A stretch of DNA of 64,000 bases. Source: Carya illinoinensis. Lineage: Eukaryota > Streptophyta > Magnoliopsida > Fagales > Juglandaceae. Numbering within the stretch: the stretch's first letter is position 1; each line of letters starts with the position of its first letter. The position numbers and the translations under genes were made by a program. Positions 23,888 to 34,330 of the stretch are shown one piece after another. The DNA is taken from the NCBI RefSeq assembly GCF_018687715.1, contig NC_056758.1:35931467-35995466 (forward strand). The letters are read 5' to 3'. The notes beneath the pieces were generated by a model that did not search any database, was not told the origin of the DNA, and worked only from the letters and a program-made list of their open reading frames with translations.

Positions 23888-24316
23888 ATGGCTCAGCAAT
23901 CTTCTCATTACCAAAATATGAGGTATTCTGCACCTCGTTCACCAGTTGTTTATGCTTCTTCCGTAGGTGCTATTATGCAATCTAATAATGATCTGACTAA
24001 TAAGTCAGATAATGAACTTATCTATGAGCTTGTGAGTCTTGGTACCCGATACTCATCAGCCATTGTTGCATATTCTCAGCGACTACAATCCAGGACTGGT
24101 GGGGTTGACAAACTCCACGAAAGTATTTCTATCCTTCAGAGGCTTCTTATGGAATCTAACATGAAGATATAAGCAGTAAAGCGAGAGAACAAAGATTTAA
24201 AGTCTTTACTTAACTCTTCTTTTCGAGTGGCTACTCCTTTAGATAGGAAAGACATGCAGATTTTTGAACAGTAAGAGTGTTTAAAGATTGAGGCAAAGAG
24301 TCTCAAATTTCTGTAA
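23888..24316 (+). pseudogene. Antisense ORF of giant-LTR copy 2, two nonsense changes
   Basis: Exactly the length of the intact frame at 9490-9918 (429 bp, no indel) and nearly the same protein. TAA stops at 24170 (codon 95, where copy 1 has Glu GAA) and 24272 (codon 129, where copy 1 has Gln CAA). The first 94 residues remain open and include the conserved LVSLGTRYSS block. The absence of indels suggests the frame was whole when the element inserted, or until shortly before. Confidence 0.85.
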
Positions 24317-25465
24317 TTTTGCTTTATGATAATAAAATAATACTTCACAAATATTCATATTTGTGTTTCTATCTTCTGGTAGATGTTTTATGTGCTCCAT
24401 TTTATTTCTTTCAGTGATTTTCATATATATGACATGATCCAATGACTCATATAAATATGCATTTAATCATGCATATCCAAACTCTCAGTAATCTTCAAGT
24501 TAATAAAAATCTCAAGGAGTTCTACTGGTCTAGGACTAACTTACTTCTTTATAATCGCAACAATCAGTCCTCTTCCTAGGTGGTACTTCGATAACTGACC
24601 AATTAATAACTTAAACTTGAGACTTTCTCTCTTATGATTGTTATAACTCTTCTATCCATCATGAGCTATCACTTATTCTAATTCTAAATGATTTGTTCCT
24701 AATGTTCACATAAATCCCCAAGACCAAAATTTTACACCTTATATAATAGTCCAAAAGAAAATCGATTTATGTATCCATAAAGATAGTGCTTTGCCAAAAA
24801 TCATTTACTGGTGACGTGGTAATACTATTATCATAAATGAATCCTACTAAGGCTAAAGCTTCTCCTAATCAAATTACTCTTCCAAACACAATTTCCATCG
24901 TATTCTCAGAATCAAAACAATTTTTCAAATATGTGGAATACCATTCATCAATCCTACATATCTTTTCTCATATTACTAAAAGGTATTCTATATCTACATT
25001 GCTATGAACAATAATACTTCTAATGAAAATTGTTACTCTTACCACTAGGGTAACAATTCAGCTTCCAAGCTGAATTCTCAAGCACTACCACAATTAATAG
25101 AAATAATGATTCGTTTGAATCAAACAATGTACAATTTACCAACCCCAATGACTTGAACTACTCCAAAATAACAATAATGCAATACTACCATCAATTGCAA
25201 TCAGATCAACATTAACTATGTTTACCTCAACTAATCCTTCATCCATCAGGAAATTCTGATCCTCTTTATTGTTATCTCCCTTAGAATTCCGAGGTATTTT
25301 ATCACGAGTCATGTGTCCCTTCTTGAAATACACGAGTATATGTATTAAAACCACATACTACCTTTCATACTTTAAGAAATTCAAGCCTACTGACGACTAA
25401 AATTTCAAGCCTAATGTTTGGTGCATTTCCTAAGGACATGTGGATTTATTGCCCAGAGACGTATT
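24317..25465 (-). other. Remainder of internal region, copy 2
   Basis: Aligns with 9919-11067 of copy 1. No coding capacity apart from the weak zinc-knuckle-like scar on the minus strand (about 25250-25330, YFKKGHMTRDKIPRN). Confidence 0.5.
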
Positions 25466-25477
25466 GCTCTGATACCA
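25466..25477 (-). other. Primer-binding site of giant-LTR copy 2
   Basis: Complement TGGTATCAGAGC, 3 bp from the LTR at 25481. Confidence 0.88.
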
Positions 25478-25480
25478 CCC

Positions 25481-28400
25481 TGTGACGCCCTCAAATTCCG
25501 TTTGGAATTGGACAGACATTTGAAGCGTCGAGACATGCAACATAATGTTACATGCCCCCGTTCATGACATATAAGATGCAATGTTCCTAACATGCATCTA
25601 ACAATATGCAATATTCGCAGCGGATAAATTTTTTTCTTTAGCAATACTATGCACCAAATTGAAAATATCTCAAATGCTTAAAACATCCTTCATACATAAA
25701 AACCCATTGAACAACTAAGATCACAACACTAGTCCAAAATGGTTATGATCCAAAAAGTACTAGAGATACAACTCAATCGTACAAGTAGTAATTTACATTA
25801 ATTACTATATTAACATTGATGTCGCACCGTCGCTTAGTCAACTGTGTCTAGTTGATCAGCTCCTGATTCTTCTTCAGGTCCTGTAACAAGATCTACCATT
25901 CGGGGGGAATGGTAGTTGGGACTACCAAAGTGAGATTTGATTACAAATCTCAGTAAGTTAACAAAAAACTTCCACACAAGCTAATGATGCATGGATGACA
26001 GTAAAAGCATAAATGCATAATCAAATTCATAAGTAATTAAAGCATAACTTAGCGTACAACATAGCATAATTGACATAACCTAAATTGAAACATGAACTGA
26101 ACTTGACTTGACATAAACTTGATTTGAAACTTGACTTAGCATGAACTTGCTCTGAAACTTGAATTAACATGAACATGATATGAAACTTAACTTATCATGA
26201 ACTTATTCTGAAACTTGACTTAACATGAACGTGATATGAAACTTGACTTATCATGAACTTGTTCTGAAACTTGACTTAACATGAAAAATACATACTCCAC
26301 AGTTGTTGTGGCTCCATGTATTCTACGTGTAAATACATACTCCACAGTTGTTGTGGCGCTATGTATTCTATACAAACTTAACTTAACATGAAAAATACAT
26401 ACTCCACAGTTGTTGTGGTCCCATGTATTCTACGTGTAAATACATACTCCACAGTTGTTGTGGCCTCATGTATTCTACACAAACTTGACTTAACATGAAA
26501 AATACATACTCCACAGTTGTTGTGGCCCTATGTATTCTACGTGTAAATACATACTCCACAGTTGTTGTGGCCCCATGTATTCTACGGAAACTTATTTTTT
26601 AACTGCTTAAATACACACTCCACAGTTGTTGTGGCCCAATGTATTCTACGTGTCACAATTGCTGTGTCTCACGTAGTGTATGCATCACAATTGCTGTGAC
26701 CCCATACATAAGTAATCAAGATGAAATGTGACTGGAATACGAAAGGACTGAAGCCCTGACGTAACATAACGTGACTTGAACATAACTTGAAATACATGAC
26801 CAACTTGAGATAGAAATATTTCGTAACATGGCATAACATATAATAGACAACATATTTAACATGACATACTTGCAACAGTGAATATTACATGACTTGACAT
26901 ACATGTAATAGATGACATACTTAGCATGATGTACTTGTAATGTACAGCAATACATGACAGAATATATTATGTAAAAGATAAAAACTGATGACAGAATAAA
27001 TTCTGTATAACAAATAATTACGTGATGACTTGACATGGCAAGACATATATTATAACACACATACATACACTGTAGTTCCTTTACTTAGCACACATACACA
27101 GTAGACTGCTAGTAAGTTAAAAGCTAACTTACCTCGATCTCCACGTTTCTTATAAAATCTTAAGCGCTATCACGAGGAACTGTAATTAGTGATTCTAAAA
27201 GTTAGCACTAAATCACTAATAAATTGAAATATGGAAAATACTAAATTAAAGAGTAAAATTTCTATTTTACTCTCTGCATGTAGGAAAATGACCGTTTTAC
27301 CCATAACTTAAGGATTTTGCATACTAACTCCAAAAGTCATCAAAATTTACATGTCTTATGTAAATTTTATTCTCAATTCATATATCAATTTAGAAAAATT
27401 TAAAACTAATCACAACTATGGAAGATACACTATGGCCGAAACATCCATAGGCCATTTCTCTTAATTTTTGTTGCAATTCTTTTCAATTTCAAAACTCATG
27501 CTTAAACCAAAATTTTGCAACAAACATCTTCCAATCCTAAGTTCAAAACTATACTTAAAACATCCATTTAGAAAAAGCTAATAATCAACACCAAACTTTT
27601 TTTTGTAAAAAAATTCAAGCACTTAAATCACAAGTTTTGACCTTAAATCAAAACATCTCCAAGAATTTCAAAAATCAAACATTACTTCTAACATATTCAC
27701 AATATCATCCTAACATAAACCATGCTTTAAATCATCAAACTAAAGTCACCAAAATCACAAAATAACATTTGAAGTTTTTGGTTTTACACTTAGTCTAAAA
27801 ACAGAAAAGTTTTCATCAACTAGTTTTGATAAATCTCTTGATCAATGGCTTAAGAATGTGAGATCTTCGAAATAAAACATCACATGGTTTAATGATGTGT
27901 CATAAATATGATCCAACCATCAAACTTAAAATTACATAGTTAGAAAAAAAAAAAAACATGGATCTAATCCAAAAACATCAAATCTTAGGCCTAACCGAAA
28001 TCCTCTTGCATAGAAAAATCATATATTTGAAACTAATACTAAATATCTCCACAATAACATTCTAACATGAAAATAAGAGATTTAGGATCATCATATAAAA
28101 ATATCAAAGCCTTTAGAGTAAGATCAAACCTCGAAATATTCAAACTTTCTCCAAATAAAAACTGTCTTGCCACTTCCAGTTTTTAAGTTTCTAGATTTAA
28201 GAAAATCTATCATCAAAAGCTTTAGTCATGTAACAAAACCTCAATAAAAACTCTTAAACACATGCTAAGAACACTCCATAAAATTTTCGGATCAAGATAT
28301 GTCCATTAGATTGGTCAAAAACTCCAAAACATAATGTACTCTCCAGATTCACGCCCAGAATGACCTTTCCATGGTTAAAAATACTTTTGACTAACCAAAT

Positions 28401-29348
28401 GACCATGGAATGATAAGAAAAATACATCTATGGAAATTAGACTCAAAGAGGAACAACTTTTATGAAGGAGTTATCGTGTGAAAATACTTACAAATAGTTG
28501 AAAATCTCCACGTAAAAAGACCCATAAATCTGTCCGAGAGCTCTTTTGCGTTTCTCTCTAAGAACGGGATGAAGAAATTATTAAAGTGAAGTAAAAGTGT
28601 CTTGCACGACTCAAGACTTCTGTAGGGGAATTATTTGGACCTTAATGTTCATTGAGTGGAGGTGTGACATGAAGTGAAGGATAGTGGGGGGCAAAGGACA
28701 AAAGCTATGGGGCATGATGCTTGATGGGGTGGGTTCCTCCATACTATTGAGTGCAGCTTGTGGCAATGAATGATCTGCCAAGTGGGGGAGGAAACTTCTC
28801 CAAGAAGCCTTGCCAAGGTGGCCAAATTCGTGGGCCTTAGTGGGCCTCAATTTGGTTAATCAGATGAAAAAGATTTTGCTTAGGTGTCATGATCTCACAC
28901 CTTGATTTCCTTCACAATTTCATCTAATGGTTTCTTTTTGTGCCAAGTATCTAATACTATTAATTATGTGTGGTTAAGATATTGCCAAGTGTCCAAATAA
29001 AATTTCGCTAACCTAATTTGGACATTACACACTGTGATTTTGAAAACACTGCGCTTAGTACGTTTACCGAGGTTACTATTCACTCAAAAAATAAACGTAA
29101 TAAACTTAGTACTGAAAAATCCTAAATATTCAATTAAATCTAGTGGTGTAGACTATAATGTATTCTGACACTTCTAATTATCTCAAATAATTAAATCGCA
29201 TTTCTGGCACCAAAATGAGTGATAACACTAACTATGTTGACAGGGTAAAACCTATGCGATTAGTCGATTCGTGAAAACTTATGGGGTCTTCACGAGGTTC
29301 CTAAAGCTAATAGAAAATTCACAATTAAATTTCTAGCGGGCTGTTACA
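25481..29348 (-). repeat. 5' LTR of giant-LTR copy 2
   Basis: 164 bp longer than its partner, largely because its palindromic array (26285-26650) has about three more units. Confidence 0.92.
26285..26650. repeat. Seven-unit palindromic repeat in LTR (copy 2, right)
   Basis: Units at about 26298, 26341, 26402, 26448, 26510, 26556 and 26622. Several have base changes in the CCCC bulge, while the CCACA/TGTGG stem is kept. Confidence 0.85.
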
Positions 29349-29353
29349 CAATT

Positions 29354-29869
29354 AACCTAGGGTTATGGTACCCTAAGCACACATCTTTCGATCTAATCAG
29401 TTACACAGATGCAGATTATGCTGGCTGTAAAATAGATTGAAAAAACACTAGTGGAGCATGTCATTTCTTAGGTCATGCATTAGTTTCCTGATTTAGTAAA
29501 AAACAAAATTCTGTTGCACTATCTACTGCTGAGGCAGAATATGTTGCTGCGGGTAGTTGTTGTGCTCAAGTTCTCTACATGAAGCAACAACTTGAAGATT
29601 TTAAACTCAAGTATAATCACATTCCAATCAAATGTGATAATACAAGTGCTATAAATCTTTCAAAGAACCCAATACAACATTCTAGAACTAAGCATATTGA
29701 AATAAGATATCATTTTCTTTGAGATCATGTGCAGAAAGGCGATATAGTATTAGAATTCACAAACACACACGATCAGTTAGCAGATATTTTCACAAAACCT
29801 TTACCAGAAGATAGATTATGTATGATCAGAAGAGAAATAGGTATGATGCATGCTATGAATATCTCTTAA
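29354..29869 (+). pseudogene. Copia RNase H domain, broken by three stops
   Basis: Continues the copia pol after the nested element. Motifs: SYTDADYAGC (first catalytic Asp), LSTAEAEYVAA (catalytic Glu), KCDNTSAINLS (catalytic Asp), SRTKHIEIRYHF, DIFTKPLP. The stops TGA 29438, TGA 29489 and TGA 29720 sit where the family has Arg, Trp and Arg, so each is explained by a C-to-T or G-to-A change (CGA or TGG to TGA). The natural stop is TAA at 29867. Confidence 0.9.
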
Positions 29870-29917
29870 AAGATAGACTAGAGTCAATAAAAATAGAGAT
29901 AGATTTTTTAAATACTT

Positions 29918-30355
29918 TTACATAAACTTGAGATTCTTAACCTCATGTTTGAGACGCTCATTCTCTTCATACAATATCATGTCATTCTTATCCATGGGAA
30001 CCGGCAAGCAGAATGAAGAATCTAATAAAGATTTCAACTGTTTATTCTTCTGCCGAATGATTCCTTCCCTTGTGTGAGACTCTTGAACAATTCATTGAAG
30101 TACAATAATTTGTTCTTTGAGCTTTTCAACTTCATGATTTTTGGCTTGTAGCCGCTGAGAAAAAGCAACAATAGAGGAAGAGTAGCGAGTCCCAAGACTC
30201 ACCAAGTCATAAATAGCATCAGAATCTGACTTATTAGTCAGATTATTATTTTCTTGCTGCAACATGGCACCAATGGCAGCTGCAGAAAGGACAGGAGGTT
30301 GAGATGCAGAATACCTCATGGATGGATATAGAGAAATGTTAGAAGAATGAGCCAT
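29918..30355 (-). pseudogene. Antisense ORF A of copia element (145 aa, one stop)
   Basis: Lies between pol and the 3' LTR and reads opposite to the element. Starts MAHSSN. Residues around MRYSA, AIGAM, NLTNKSDSD and IYDLVSLGTRYSSSIVAFSQ match the giant-LTR antisense protein (9490-9918) closely. The similarity continues past a TGA at codon 88 (30094-30092) through QLKSLLDSSF and ERLKHEVKNLKFM to the final TAA, so both have the same overall length and C-terminus. The second half is coiled-coil-like. TATA box 106 bp before the ATG. Function unknown. The stop at codon 88 leaves an 87-aa product if expressed. Confidence 0.82.
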
Positions 30356-30460
30356 TGAGAAAAGAGTAGAATAATTAAAACGGGAATGCTGAAGGAATGC
30401 AGATGAGTTATAGAGATGAGATGAAAACTTGATGCGGATTGGATGAACTTCAGGACTGAT

Positions 30461-30470
30461 TTTATAGAGA
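30461..30470 (-). promoter_or_regulatory. TATA box of antisense ORF A
   Basis: Minus strand TCTCTATAAA. Spacing to the ATG (about 106 bp) and the TC-rich leader match the giant-LTR antisense gene. Confidence 0.55.
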
Positions 30471-30598
30471 TAGCATAAAGAATAAGACAAACTATTGTCT
30501 CTTCAAATCTTATTTAGTCAAAAAAAATACAACATATGTTGGACACACATTATCAAAAGTTTTCTTACTAAGCCAGCGAGATTAACAGTAGATTGTCC

Positions 30599-31051
30599 CT
30601 ATTTTTCTAGTAAACGATCAACCTCTGCTGTTATCTGTCGATGTTGACCTTGTATCTGAACCCTTTCTCGTTCCAGCTCCTCTATTCGTGGTTGCAGATC
30701 ATGAGCATACCAATCTGCAAATTTTTTCAACTCTCGGTTTTCTTACTTTAGCCTTTTATTCTCACTATCCTTATTAGCAAGCTTCTGTCGTAACTCAAAT
30801 ATTTGCATGTTAAGATGATCAATCTCACTCACCCTCGCCATTAACCTCCGAGACATGATCGTAACAGAGGCAGCATATTGACTACTGAGCATTCTTGATT
30901 CTGCAATAATCTCAGAATCAGCTTTACTAAAAAAACGGTTAACTGCTCCTATCATGGTATTGACGGCCTCAGGAGAGAAGATTGATGATTGATGCGTCAA
31001 GGGTTCCTGATTCAAGTCTGGAACATTAGTGGAAGAGAATTGTTCAGCCAT
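30599..31051 (-). pseudogene. Antisense ORF B of copia element (150 aa, one stop)
   Basis: Upstream of ORF A in the same antisense direction. Starts MAEQFSS, then SPEAVNTMIGAVNRFFSKAD, SEIIAESRMLSSQYAASVTI, MSRRLMARVSEIDHLN and a Leu/Glu/Lys-rich tail. The plan equals ORF A: short N-terminus, an 'IGA' segment, an acidic-Ser block, a Y-A/S-S block with SxRL, then a coiled coil with EN(K/R)xLK. Pairwise identity is low, so it looks like an old duplicate. TAA at codon 103 (30745-30743) interrupts it; the frame continues with ENRELKKFADWYAHDLQPRI to TAG at 30601-30599. TATA-like TGCTATAAAATA about 80 bp upstream. Confidence 0.68.
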
Positions 31052-31130
31052 TCTATCGTTGTGGAAAAACAGAACTCAGGTCAAGAAGCGATTATTTTTT
31101 TGGCATCCGATAGATGAAAATGATCATTAT

Positions 31131-31139
31131 TTTATAGCA
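31131..31139 (-). promoter_or_regulatory. TATA box of antisense ORF B
   Basis: Minus strand TGCTATAAA, about 80 bp before the ATG at 31051. Confidence 0.5.
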
Positions 31140-31513
31140 ACCCAGAGCCTTCAATCACGTTTGTCAACAACATCAGACGATTGTTTAAATATCCAGCCGC
31201 ACTAAATTCATAGAGTTAGGCCTCGAGACTTTGCAGCATTTGTCGGGTCATGGACGACTCCTTTTTCAATTATCTACAATGACTATTAAACGCATCATTT
31301 TCTTCAGTCCATTTACTTGTTGCCGATCCTTTTTAATGATGCCAAAAGGGGGAGAAGTTTTAGACTAAAACATTAACATTGTTTAAATTGCTAAACTTGT
31401 TATATATGCTTGGAATTATATTTATACTTTTGCTTGAAAAACTAACGCATATTTTCAGGGGGAGCTTAAGTATTAATACAGGTTTCAAGTTCTATCAAGT
31501 ATTTGTCATCATC

Positions 31514-31526
31514 AAAAAGGGAGAGA
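31514..31526 (+). other. Polypurine tract of copia element
   Basis: aaaaagggagaga, one base before the 3' LTR. Two further purine tracts (CCAAAAGGGGGAGAAG near 31344, CAGGGGGAGC near 31456) lie upstream, as in SIRE-type elements. Confidence 0.8.
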
Positions 31527-31527
31527 T

Positions 31528-32868
31528 TGTTGAACCCAAGGTTTTAAGTTTCATGTGATTATAAATCTACACATGGATTTTGATGATAACAAATGAATTC
31601 AAAGAATAAAGGAGTTTCAAACTCAAGTTGTTCACACAATGGAATCAAGCACATCAAAGAACCAAGCATGAGCAAGAAGGAAATAAGTTCACATTAAAGT
31701 CATAGAGTAATGTTGTAAATCTCTTAAAATTTGAAATTAGGATTAATGCTCAAAATTAATATTTTATCATAAAGCATTAAAATACATTTTTCCACATGTG
31801 CATGAATATTTTTAAAAATTAAATTTGAAAATTTTGAAAGATGATTGATTGTCATCTTTTACATGTGCATGCCTTGATTAAAGGGTTGAACTTTGAAAAT
31901 ATTAAAGATGATTGATTGTCATCTTTCACATGTGCATGTTTTATTTGAATATTTTCAAAAGTGATTGATGCTTTTTTAGACTTATACAAAAGGTAGATGA
32001 TTTTGTTTGAAATTTTTTGAAAAGGAAAGTGTGCTCATTTTGTCATATACAAAATGTAAAAGATTAGGTTTGAATTTTTTAAAAATGAAAGTGTGCTCAT
32101 TTTGTCATATGTCAAAAGTAAAAGATTAGGTTTGATTTTTTTGAAAAAGTGAATGATGTTGTCTTTGACAATTAAAAAAAAAGAACCTTTTATTTGAATT
32201 TTTTGAAAAAGTGAATGATGTTGTCTTTGACATGTGAATCTTTTTAAATTTGAATATGAAGTCTCATATGCCTATAAATAGATCATTTGAGAGCTTCACA
32301 TTCACAACACCAAGAGCATACAACATTCATTCAAAGCTTTCATTCTCTCTTCTCTAAGCATTGAGCCTTAATCCTTGTTCATTTTGAGAGATATAGTTTG
32401 CGCTGTATTGTTCTTATTTCACTCATTGAGGAATGTTTTCTGATAACCTACCCACTATTAACTCTTGTATCAGAAAAAGGGTGTGTATAACCCTTGTGTG
32501 TGTAGAAAGTATTCTACACGGGGAATAGTTGAATCACCACGTGTAAGGTGATTGCAAGTGTAGAGGGTGTTCTACACGGATCCTTTGTAGCGGTGTTGTT
32601 CAAAGGTGTAATAGGTTTATATCTCCACTTGAAGGAGGTTAAATAGTGAATTTGGGAATCCTCAAGGGGTAGCTTGAGGCGAGGACATAGGCAGTGGGGC
32701 CGAACCTCGTTAACATACTGAGTTTGCTTCTCTCTTACCCTTACTCTTTATATTTATTGTTATTTCATATTTTGTTTATATTTTATATTATATATTTGAT
32801 TTATAATTGTTATTTTTTTTAATACAACTCAATTCACCTCCCCTCTTGTGTTAGTCATCTGGGCAACA
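31528..32868 (+). repeat. Copia 3' LTR (1,341 bp)
   Basis: Uninterrupted copy of the LTR. Differs from the 5' LTR by scattered substitutions and small indels (for example GAAATAAG present near 31679 only here). TATA at 32271-32281. Confidence 0.93.
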
Positions 32869-32873
32869 TGATG

Positions 32874-34009
32874 CTTCGATGAAATATAAAGATAATATTT
32901 CAATTTACTATATGCCAAAGGATTTTTGGAATAAGAAAGCTTTTTTGAAAACTTTACCATGCTATTTTGTAATATATTTTGTTTTCTGTATTTTGAAAGT
33001 GATTGTTCAAATTCTGCATTTTGAAAGTAAAAGTTTTGTTATACATTTTGAACTTTGTAAATGCCTATATTTACATACTAGTATAGTTTATTTGCTTATT
33101 GAGTTGTTGATAACTCTTCCTATTATCACCATAACATTTTTTAAATGGCTTTGATGATATAACTAATGATCAATAATAGAGTATGTGACAAGAATAATTG
33201 AGAGTGGTGATCCAGTCCCTTGGAGTACTAGTGCTGTTGAAAGATTTAATTATTAAGTAATTTGATGTTAGTATGTTTAGATGATTATAAAGACTTAAGT
33301 ATTATTTCAATTCATTATATTTATAAAGATATATGGAGAAGTTAATTTATTTTATTTGAATTATTGTATAGAAGAATTGATGAATTAATATGTACAGCTA
33401 ATTATATTCCAGGAATTTATGTTTGATTTTGGAGCCTTTACAAATATATTTTGGACATGAAATTTATGATAAAAATTATTGAAGTGTTTATCAGGTTATA
33501 AGAGTTAGCTTTCTGAATCTTGAAACATAGAATATTATATGATGAAATAATAAAATAATAATAAAAATTAAGATGATGAGTAATATTAGTAAGATAAAAA
33601 AAACTGACCCCATTGACAGTATTGATGCACGACGAGTCCTCAGTTGTACGATGGGGAATAGAAGAGTACGAAAGTTGGAGAATGTCTGACCCAAAAGATA
33701 CAATCAATGGGATGCATTTCGTAGCCCAAAACCCCACGAGCCATCGTCATCTATTTCTAAAGGCCCATTAATAAAGATTAATCAACGGCCCAAAATTAAT
33801 CTTTTATTGTTAACTCCCGATTCTCACTATTTCAGCCATGGCAAATGATACTTTGGTCCCGGACCCAAATGACAAATGTTCGAACTTTTTTTCACTTTTT
33901 TGCACTCCCGTTAGTAAAAAATCATTTTTCTAATTATTATTTTTTAATTTAGGAGGTCTAATAACACTTGATTGGCATAGTTCAACCATATCCAACAATT
34001 ATATAAATA
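32874..34009. other. AT-rich spacer with a GCCCA cluster
   Basis: No frame resembling a protein. At 33723-33800 several GCCCA/GGCCCA motifs (site II type) occur within 80 bp with no recognised gene beside them. Confidence 0.4.
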
Positions 34010-34330
34010 TATAAGATGATATGAGATGAGTTGAGATAAGTTAAAAGTTAAATAAAATATTATTTAAATATTATTTTTAATATTATTTTTATTTTAAGAT
34101 TTGAAAAAATTGAATTGTTTATTTTATTTTATATAAAAATTTGAAAAAATTGTAATGATTAAATGAGATGATATAAAAATGATTCTAAAAACAAAACAGG
34201 CCCAAATTTCTGTACAAAATATAATAAATAATTCAATTTTTTAAATTTCAAAATAAAAATAATATTCTAATAATATTTTATTTAACTTTCATTTTATCTC
34301 ATCTCATTTATATTACCAAACAAAGCCTTT
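34010..34330. repeat. Inverted pair of MITE-like repeats
   Basis: 34010-34200 reads GAGATGAGTTGAGATAAGTT, then TTAAATAAAATATTATTT, GATTTGAAAAAATTGAATTG and so on. 34201-34330 is a shorter copy in reverse: its complement reads GGCTTTGTTTGGTAATATAA, GAGATGAGATAAAATGAAAG, TTAAATAAAATATTATTAG. The two form a head-to-head foldback. I associate this family with Fagales genomes. Confidence 0.65.

Larger units (their letters stand above)
19419..29348 (-). mobile_element. Giant-LTR non-autonomous retrotransposon, copy 2 (LARD-like)
   Basis: Target duplication caatt at 19414-19418 and 29349-29353. LTRs 19419-23122 (3,704 bp) and 25481-29348 (3,868 bp); internal region 2,358 bp. The PBS complement is at 25466-25477 and the purine tract complement at 23123-23134, so the orientation is minus, as in copy 1. 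Its LTRs differ from each other at many positions and in repeat number, so it is clearly older than copy 1. Its antisense gene has two stops. Compared with copy 1, the U3 part of the LTR (about 22320-22800) is largely different sequence, marking a subfamily. Confidence 0.93.
4442..32868 (+). mobile_element. Ty1/copia LTR retrotransposon (SIRE/Maximus-like), decayed, with two nested insertions
   Basis: Flanked by a perfect 5-bp target duplication, tgatg, at 4437-4441 and 32869-32873. LTRs begin TGTTGAACCC and end GGGCAACA. Without the nested elements the internal order is PBS, gag, protease, integrase, RT, RNase H, then a 1.6-kb tail and the PPT: the copia order. The PBS TGGTATCAGAGC (15097-15108, initiator-Met tRNA type) lies 2 bp after the 5' LTR; the PPT aaaaagggagaga is at 31514-31526. 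The RT motif YVDDIIFG and a CCAAAAGGGGGAG tract downstream of pol fit SIRE/Maximus by my knowledge of these lineages. SIRE-type elements usually have an env-like sense frame after pol; here that place holds two antisense frames. The LTRs differ at many sites and coding frames are broken, so this is the oldest layer of the nest. Confidence 0.93.

Noticed and set aside
32879..33154. 91-codon frame just right of the copia element
   Set aside because: Hydrophobic translation of T-rich sequence; no recognisable domain.
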